Shown in pieces: positions 58,465-64,000 of a stretch of DNA of 64,000 nucleotides. This stretch comes from Ceratothoa steindachneri. Its lineage: Eukaryota > Arthropoda > Malacostraca > Isopoda > Cymothoidae. The stretch covers positions 49,311,706-49,375,705 of the forward strand of contig OZ018330.1 of NCBI GenBank assembly GCA_963969495.1, read 5' to 3'. The translations under genes were made by a program, and so were the position numbers. Positions within the stretch are counted from its first letter, which is position 1, and every line of letters begins with the position of its first letter. The notes under the pieces were generated by a model that saw nothing but the letters and a program-made list of their open reading frames with translations, searched no databases and had not been told where the DNA came from.

Positions 58465-59007
58465 GAATTAAACCAAATTCTCTGAAGACAATTTAATTCC
58501 CAACAGTTTCGGTGTATCTCCTACCCTTTTTCAACTGACACTGGGCAGAAAAAATATAAGAGAAAAGCATAACACAAGATCCCCTCTTTCCCCCCCCCCC
58601 AATCCCCTACTTGTGGCTAATCTTGGGGGGGGATTAGGCCTAAATATATTGAAGGGCTGACATTTTACTATTTTATTTATTTGCGATCTTATTACAGGAT
58701 TAACAGAAAATTGACCCTCAGTTCCTAATTTAAATCTATCTGAGGGTCAATTTTCTTTTAATCCTGTAATAAGATCGCAAATAAATAAAATAGTAAAATG
58801 TCAGCCCTTCAATATGTTTAGGCCTAACCCCCCCCCCCCCCCCGATTAGCCACAAGTAGGGGATTGGGGGGGGGGGGAAAGAGGGGATCTTTTGTTATGC
58901 TTTTCTCTTATATTTTTTCTGCCCAGTGTCAGTTGAAAAAGAGTATGAGATACACCGAAACTGTTCGGAATTAAATTGTCTTCGGAGAATTGTGGTTTAA
59001 TTCCTCA
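58461..59007. mobile_element. 547-bp foldback element (261/268-bp arms)
   Basis: Left arm 58461-58721 and right arm 58740-59007 are near-perfect inverted copies around an 18-base loop. Ends are TGAGGAATTAAACCA and its complement. Each arm contains long C or G homopolymers (about 58590 and 58635; 58826-58842 and 58866-58880) and an ACACCGAAACTGTT motif resembling the GAAA side of PLE hammerheads. No open frame. Next to (TA)n on the left, and about 30 bp from (TA)n on the right. Confidence 0.93.
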
Positions 59008-59034
59008 TCTTTCTTGCGATATTGCATTAATTTT

Positions 59035-59038
<4 letters not shown>

Positions 59039-59073
<35 letters not shown>
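59039..59073. repeat. (TA)n microsatellite
   Basis: Short TA run between the second and third foldbacks. Confidence 0.95.
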
Positions 59074-59076
<3 letters not shown>

Positions 59077-59122
59077 GTATCTATCTCTCAAAGTAGCACG
59101 AGAGAATGATGAAAATGAATTC

Positions 59123-59392
59123 ATTAAACCACATTGAAAGAGAAAACGGAATAATTTTTCCTTGCAGTAATATTTTTATTACCTTTTTTCGAAAAAATCC
59201 GTGCAGGGAAGCGATTCGAACCAGGCACACTGAGGCAGCGAGCACCGCTTTATAACAGTTAAAAGTATGCCGTTAGTGCTCGCTGCCTCAGTGTGCCTGG
59301 TTTGAATCGCTTCCCTGCACGAATTTTTTCGAAAAAAGGTAATAAAAATATTACTGCAAGGAAAAATTATTCCGTTTTCTCTTTCAATGTGG

Positions 59393-59398
<6 letters not shown>
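59123..59398. mobile_element. Foldback element with 123-bp arms and tRNA-like B boxes
   Basis: Arms 59123-59245 and 59276-59398 match as inverted repeats at about 121 of 123 positions, with a 30-base loop. The left arm carries GGTTCGAATCGC on the minus strand (59222-59211), 10 of 11 to a pol III B box; the right arm has GGTTTGAATCGC on the plus strand (59299-59310). Probably derived from a tRNA-like or SINE sequence captured in a foldback. Confidence 0.92.

Positions 59399-59449
<51 letters not shown>
59398..59449. repeat. (TA)n microsatellite
   Basis: TA run shared by the third foldback and the element with 60-bp inverted repeats. Confidence 0.96.
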
Positions 59450-59452
<3 letters not shown>

Positions 59453-60764
59453 AAGTCCTTTCCCATTATCTCCGAATCGGACACACCCTCAGACTGATAG
59501 GACGCTGCCTATATAATATGTGCCCCAAAAAGAGTATGAAAATGAAACAAGAAATGAATCATGCCATGAGTAGGAAAAATGAAATAAAAAGTCCTGCCAG
59601 GAGTAGGAATAACGCGAACAAAATTAATCATGCCAAGAGTAGGAAAAAAAGAGACAAAATTAATCATGTGAGGAGTAGGAAAAAAGTGAAAATAATTTCG
59701 CCGAGAGTAGCAAAACAGAAAATAAATGTATGGGGCCAGGATTAGAAAAAATATGAAAAAATTATCATGCTAGGAGTAGGAAAAAAGAGAAAGAAATGAA
59801 TCAGGGCAGGTGTAGGAAAGAAGAGAAAAAATAATCATGCCAAGAGTAAGAAAAATGTTAAAAAATGGATCATACCATGATAAGGAGAAAAAATGACTCG
59901 TGCCTAAAGTAGGAAAAAGAAAAAAATGAATAATACCAAGACTAGGAAGAAAAAAAAAGAATTATGCCAAGAGTAGGAAAAAAAACAAATATGAATCATA
60001 CCAAGAGTATGAACGAAGAGGAAAAATATAATCATGCCTAGAGTCGCAAAAATAGAAAAAAAAAATCAGAGAGTAGAAAAAAAGGGGAAAAATGAATCAT
60101 GTCAGGAGTAGGAAAGAAGAAAAAATATATCGTGCCAAGAGTAAGAAAAAAAGATCACTTAATCATACCAAGAGTATGAACAAAGAGGAAAAAAAATAAT
60201 CATGCCAAAAGTAGGAAAAATGAGAAAAAACTAATCGCGCCAGGAGTAGGAATAAAGAGAAAAAATGAGTCATGCCAAGAGAAGGAAAAAGAGAACAATT
60301 GATCATGCCAAGAGTATAAAAAATGACACAAATGAGACAAAGTTAATCATGAGAGGAGTAGGAAAAAGAGACAAATTGATCATACCAAAGATAGAAAAAA
60401 GAAAAAAGTGAATCGTGCCAAGAGTAGGAAAAGAGAGTAAAAAATAATCATGCCAACACCAAAATTACCTGCAGAAGACCCGCCTTCCTCAAGTACTCGA
60501 GGAAGACACCGTCGATAAAAAATAGCTTGTGAGACCAATGTAATCTCCTACCTGAGGCCCAGCGCGCTGGAGCGCGCGACATGCTCTTGAGACACAGGGT
60601 AAAAACCCCTTCGTCCTGGTACTGAGGCAGTTACCCCCAAATAGGACACTACCTAAAAGAGCGCACAGTTTTATGTAGCAAACAGTCCTCGGAGAAAGGT
60701 GGAAGGCAGCGTCCTATCAGTCTGAGGGTGTGTCCGATTCGGAGATAATGGGAAAGGACTTTAT
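59450..60764. mobile_element. 1.3-kb composite with perfect 60-bp terminal inverted repeats
   Basis: 59450-59509 and 60705-60764 are reverse complements over all 60 bases (ATAAAGTCCTTTCCCATTAT at the outer end). Between them lie a purine-rich minisatellite (59520-60455) and about 250 bp of single-copy sequence (60456-60704). No transposase or RT. The left end touches (TA)n. After the right end, ACTTTCGAAACATTA could complete a degraded hammerhead helix II/GAAA like those of the PLEs. Confidence 0.9.
59520..60455. repeat. ~33-bp purine-rich minisatellite
   Basis: About 28 degenerate units of AATCATGCCAAGAGTAGGAA followed by AAAAGAGAAAAA. One strand is almost devoid of pyrimidines except in ATCATGCC. 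Some units vary in A-run length, so no frame is maintained. Confidence 0.92.
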
Positions 60765-61146
60765 ACTTTCGAAACATTAAGGGATAGGTAAACGCGAATA
60801 GTTGGGGTGCACTGGCACCCATCTCCAAGTTCCCGGGCGCCGTCTCTCATCTCCTTTGTCCTTTACTTTGTAAGGCTGCCTTGATTCCTACCATGTAGTG
60901 AGTGTGAAGGACAAAACGTTTATCTCTAATAGCATCTCTCCATGTTTTTCAAGTTTTCCTGAGTTTGACGGGCTTTTTGTCGTCAGTCTAATTTCGCCGA
61001 TTTACAAAGAAATTGAGGCAAACATAAAAACAGTTGTTCTAGCCTAATAATGGGTTTCTGAATTTAGATACGAAACTAGTTTTCACTCATCACCTCTAGT
61101 TTTTGAGATATACATGTATTCATGTACGTAAATGTGTACATGCATT
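60765..61146. other. No recognisable gene
   Basis: Flank of the composite element, with no recognised coding or repeat structure. Confidence 0.4.
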
Positions 61147-61268
61147 CAGGGCTACCAGATGTTTTTTATTTAGGACATTTTGTGTTTTAATTAGAATTTA
61201 ATTTTAGGAAGTGTTGTCTTTTAAAAAAATAAATCTTCTATTTTTACTAAAAACATATGGCAACCCTG
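61147..61268. mobile_element. 122-bp MITE-like element
   Basis: Left end CAGGGCTACCAGATGTTTTT; right end reverse-complemented CAGGGTTGCCATATGTTTTT: 17 of 20 identical. The interior is AT-rich and non-coding. CATTC is found on both sides near the ends, but a clean target duplication is not established. Confidence 0.7.
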
Positions 61269-61454
61269 ACATTCAATGTGCCTGGGTACACCAGCAGATT
61301 ACTGGTGGTCACAGTGGGAGGTTAGTGCTGCTCGACTATCATGTTACATAACCGTTTTATATGTTGGATACATGTTTCTATTAACCTAATTCATTAACTC
61401 AAATTCTATTTTATTTTACTAGATTTTTGTGAGCTAATATATATTTCTGCAATG

Positions 61455-62765
61455 AGCTCAAATACCTCAAAACACCGACGATGCATCAACAAAACAAATT
61501 CATTCTGCTACGTGTGGGAGGGATTTCACGACAGTTGCACAGCGCCGAACAATTCCTTCCATCCTAAGAACTACTTATTTTTATTATTGTGTCTGTAAAA
61601 TTGGAGATCAAGACAAATCCTGGGTCCCACGCATCTGTTGTAACCCCTGTTACAATGGGCTTAGTGCATGTTTTAACAGCAAGAAAGCAGCCTTCACCTT
61701 TGCTGTCCCAATGGTCTGGAGAGAGCTACGAAGCCACGCAGATGGTTGTTATTTTTCCCAACAAATAAATATATATAGTTTCAATGCTTCTTCTAGAAAA
61801 AAGATCAATATCCAAATCTTCCCTCAGCTATGAGACCTGTTCCCCACTCAGATCATCTCTATGTACCTACACCCACGGCAAATAAGGATCTTCTTCCTTC
61901 CTCGGGTGAAGAAGATTCTGCCAAATAGATCGATTCTGAAGACATTGTCTCTGTTCATTCGGGAACAAGTGGCAATGACCCCTATTGGATCATGCACGAA
62001 GACCTAAATAACTTTGCTCATAATTTGTATTTATCTAAGCCGCAGTCAGAGCTCCTGGCATCCAGGCTTAAGCAGGGGAACCTGGTCGAAGCAGATATAA
62101 TGATCACCAGTTTCAGGACACGGAACAAGGACTTTGCTATATTCTATGACATTGGAAATAGGTTGTCTGACTGCACAAATGTCTCTAATTTGTTCACTTT
62201 CCTTGGTTTCCCACACAATCCTTCAGACTGGCGTATTTTCATAGACTCTTCCAAGCGAGGTCTGAAAGCTGTGCTCCAGCTAAATTGGAATAAATACCCC
62301 AGGATTGCCATTGCCCACTCAGGCCATCTGAATGAGTCATATGACAATGTGGAGCTCCTTTTGGAAGCTGTCAAGTACAACCAGTACATTGGAGTCTCTG
62401 CAGAGACCCCAAGGTCATTGGGTTTCTTATGGGTACGCAAGCAGACTTAACAAAGTACTGTTGCTTTCTGTGTCTTTGGGACATTCGAGCTGTTTTCAAG
62501 CACTACAAGCAGAATGACTGGGTACTTAGGAACACTTTCGTGCCTGGTGAAGATATTGTCATAGAAAATCCCCTGGTGGACATGAACAAGGTGCTTCTTA
62601 CTCCTCTTCATATCAAGCTTCGTTTAATGAAGAATTTCGTGAAGACAATGGGCAAAAATGGCGCTGCCTTTCCCAGCACTGAGTTCTGCTCAAGAAGGGC
62701 ATCTTCGTCGGATCTCAGATCCGAGAGGTGCTGAAAGATAAGGATTTTGGGCAGCTTCTTACCTT
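61455..62765 (+). pseudogene. Arthropod repeat-family ORF of unknown function, decayed
   Basis: The N-terminal part (about 61460-61760) has SNTSKHRRCINKTNSFCYV, then across frames KIGDQDKSWVPRICCNPCYN, AVPMVWRE and DDCYFCLTN-like residues, suggesting a Cys-rich (zinc-binding-like) domain. The main frame 61992-62450 reads SKPQSELLASRLKQGNLVEA, FRTRNKDFAIFYDIGNRL, DWRIFIDSSKRGLKAVLQLN, HLNESYDNVELLLEAVKYNQ; after a small disruption 62429-62734 continues LTKYCCFLCLWDIRAVFKHY, NPLVDMNKVLLTPLHIKLRL and MKNFVKTMGKNGAAF. From family memory, FIDSSKRSLK, FLC.WD and PPLHIKLGLMK proteins are repetitive in arthropod and cnidarian genomes, with no agreed function. Frameshifts and a stop make this copy dead. 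Confidence 0.78.
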
Positions 62766-63439
62766 AAAATAAACACATTATATTTTGAATTTATATGATG
62801 TATAATTAAAATGGTATAAGTGAAAGCAATAAAACCAGATGTGATAGAGCCAAAATGGTTAGAAAATATCACTTTCTCCACATCAAGATTAGTAAAAATC
62901 ACCTCTTCACATCTTTGCTGTAGAGAAAATTAAATATTTTGGTAAATCGATTTTAGTTCAATCTGTGAACTGATGAGTTTCAAACAGTTCGCATCTTAAT
63001 AATACAGGCATGTCGCTTCTGACGATGCCGCTAAGCTTTCGTACAGCTCAATTTAGTTCAACTGATTTCATTTCCCATGCTCTCATCAAGAGTTACAAGC
63101 TGCACCAAGTATACGTTCGCTTCTACCTGATATAAGATTTTTTCTTAATTCTAATTTCTCTTTCTTTTGCAAAACAATTGATGATTATATTCTTATTGAG
63201 AAGTTCATTTTCATTCCAACTGTGAGTTTGTCTTGAAATAATTCTACTAAGGTAAACTGCAATGTAGGTAGTGATTGTTTGCAATTAGTAGAGCAATGAA
63301 TAGCTCGCCCCCACGGGTTTGGAAAGACTATCCCGCGTACTCCGACGGCAGAAGTAAACGTTAAAATACTCAATTGATACAGTTTATTTTAGTGCTGACG
63401 GGTCTTTTGGATACAGCCACTTCCTTGTCGCAAATGAAG
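62766..63439. other. No recognisable gene
   Basis: AT-rich sequence between the unknown ORF and the RTE-like relic. Confidence 0.4.
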
Positions 63440-63990
63440 TGTGTCTCCTGGACGTACCCGATGTAGTGCGATGGTGGCTGCTCATTACTATCGTAATAAT
63501 TCTGTCATCATTAATTGAACTTCATCTTGAATTTAAGCAACTAATACAATATCATCAGCAGAGCAGAGACCAGATATCTCTCCTTAAGTCTGATTTCACT
63601 TTGTCCTTAATCACGAGTCTTGGAATACTGAGCAAGCACCGATGTACACTTTTAAGGATATAAGATAATTTGTCTTTCTTTTTGTTATTTGTATTATATT
63701 ACTGCGCCAGTGCAGCCTAAATGGTCATGGTGTATTACTAGATGTGTGATAGAATATGTCAATGTAACTTTTGTTACTTCCATTCTCCTGTAGTGCTCTT
63801 CTTACAACTTAATTAGCGTTTACTAAGTCAAAGGCATTTTTATACTCTCCGATTCCTATGTGGAAAAGGATTTCATATTCATTTGTCCTTCGCAATAAAT
63901 AATAAACATAATTCAGATTATTATAAGTACTACACAATAGTTACTTCTACATCCTGTCGCAGTTGCTGTTGCAGCCAATTATGTATGTTA
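63440..63990 (-). pseudogene. RTE-like LINE reverse transcriptase fragment
   Basis: Minus strand from about 63900: LLRRTNEYEILFHIGIGEYK and NAFDLVNAN, matching the RT motif A region (family EY..PL...F.DYEKAFDSV), then RRALQENGSNKSYIDIFYHT; further down, GLCSADDIVLVA and IQDEVQLMMTELL at 63580-63510 match the FADDIVL catalytic motif C region (S for F; both Asp kept). Decayed by stops, with the intervening motif B not recognisable. The element may extend beyond the window end. Confidence 0.7.
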
Positions 63991-64000
63991 GACTGTTGGT

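Noticed and set aside
58461..59007. Hammerhead in the foldback arms (ACACCGAAACTGTT)
   Set aside because: The GAAA side and a GTGT/ACAC stem are present, but the core position reads CTGCCCA, with too many changes to call.
59518..59745. 75-codon basic open frame
   Set aside because: Translation of the purine-rich 33-bp minisatellite; the frame is not maintained across units.

Overview
The window looks like repeat-dense, AT-rich nuclear DNA from an arthropod, most likely a crustacean. Evidence: an interstitial run of the arthropod telomere motif TTAGG, several mariner/Tc1 transposase families of arthropod type, GIY-YIG-bearing Penelope-like elements (PLEs), CR1/L2-like and RTE-like LINE remnants, tRNA-derived SINEs, and twenty long (TA)n tracts. 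I found no convincing complete host gene, rRNA or canonical tRNA, and nothing prokaryotic. Two weak host-exon candidates are noted (about 21.3-21.7 kb and 48.4-48.5 kb).

Layout. 0-8.6 kb is a chain of mobile elements each separated by a (TA)n tract: a PLE RT relic, a DD41D mariner on the minus strand, a minus-strand PLE, a PLE terminal region, a mariner end with TTAGG repeats, a nearly complete plus-strand DD41D mariner, and a pogo/Tigger-like MITE. 9.6-16.1 kb holds a mariner fragment, a mariner with internal 136-bp tandem copies, a CR1/L2-like LINE tail, a 26-bp minisatellite and a Tc3-like relic. 18.7-27 kb holds tRNA-derived SINEs, a 1.2-kb minisatellite, a purine-rich candidate exon, and a Tc1-like transposase gene split by about 1.5 kb carrying a hairpin minisatellite. 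28.8-33.3 kb is a Tc1-like element followed by two (TA)n-bounded PLE units. 33.3-47.7 kb holds LINE, Tc1, mariner, SINE and MITE relics. 49.7-56.2 kb is dominated by minisatellites with units of about 30, 60 and 72 bp. 57-60.8 kb is a second chain: rearranged PLE pieces, three foldback palindromes and a purine-rich minisatellite enclosed by perfect 60-bp inverted repeats. 61.4-64 kb holds a decayed arthropod repeat ORF of unknown function and an RTE-like RT relic.

Main observation. At least five PLE copies carry a hammerhead-ribozyme-like motif on the sense strand, always in the order GIY-YIG endonuclease, hammerhead, (TA)n. Two copies (31817-31859 minus; 33164-33203 plus) can be folded with all three helices, and both replace the core C3-G8 pair by U3-A8, a compensatory change in a pair known to be essential. 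Helix III tends to be a six-base palindrome, as expected for hammerheads that work as dimers. In one foldback the palindrome centre is exactly the hammerhead core, suggesting that the hairpin helps create the inverted structures seen around these PLEs. Hammerheads in PLEs are established knowledge; the U-A core variants, the (TA)n-chained architecture and the foldback link are the parts worth checking.
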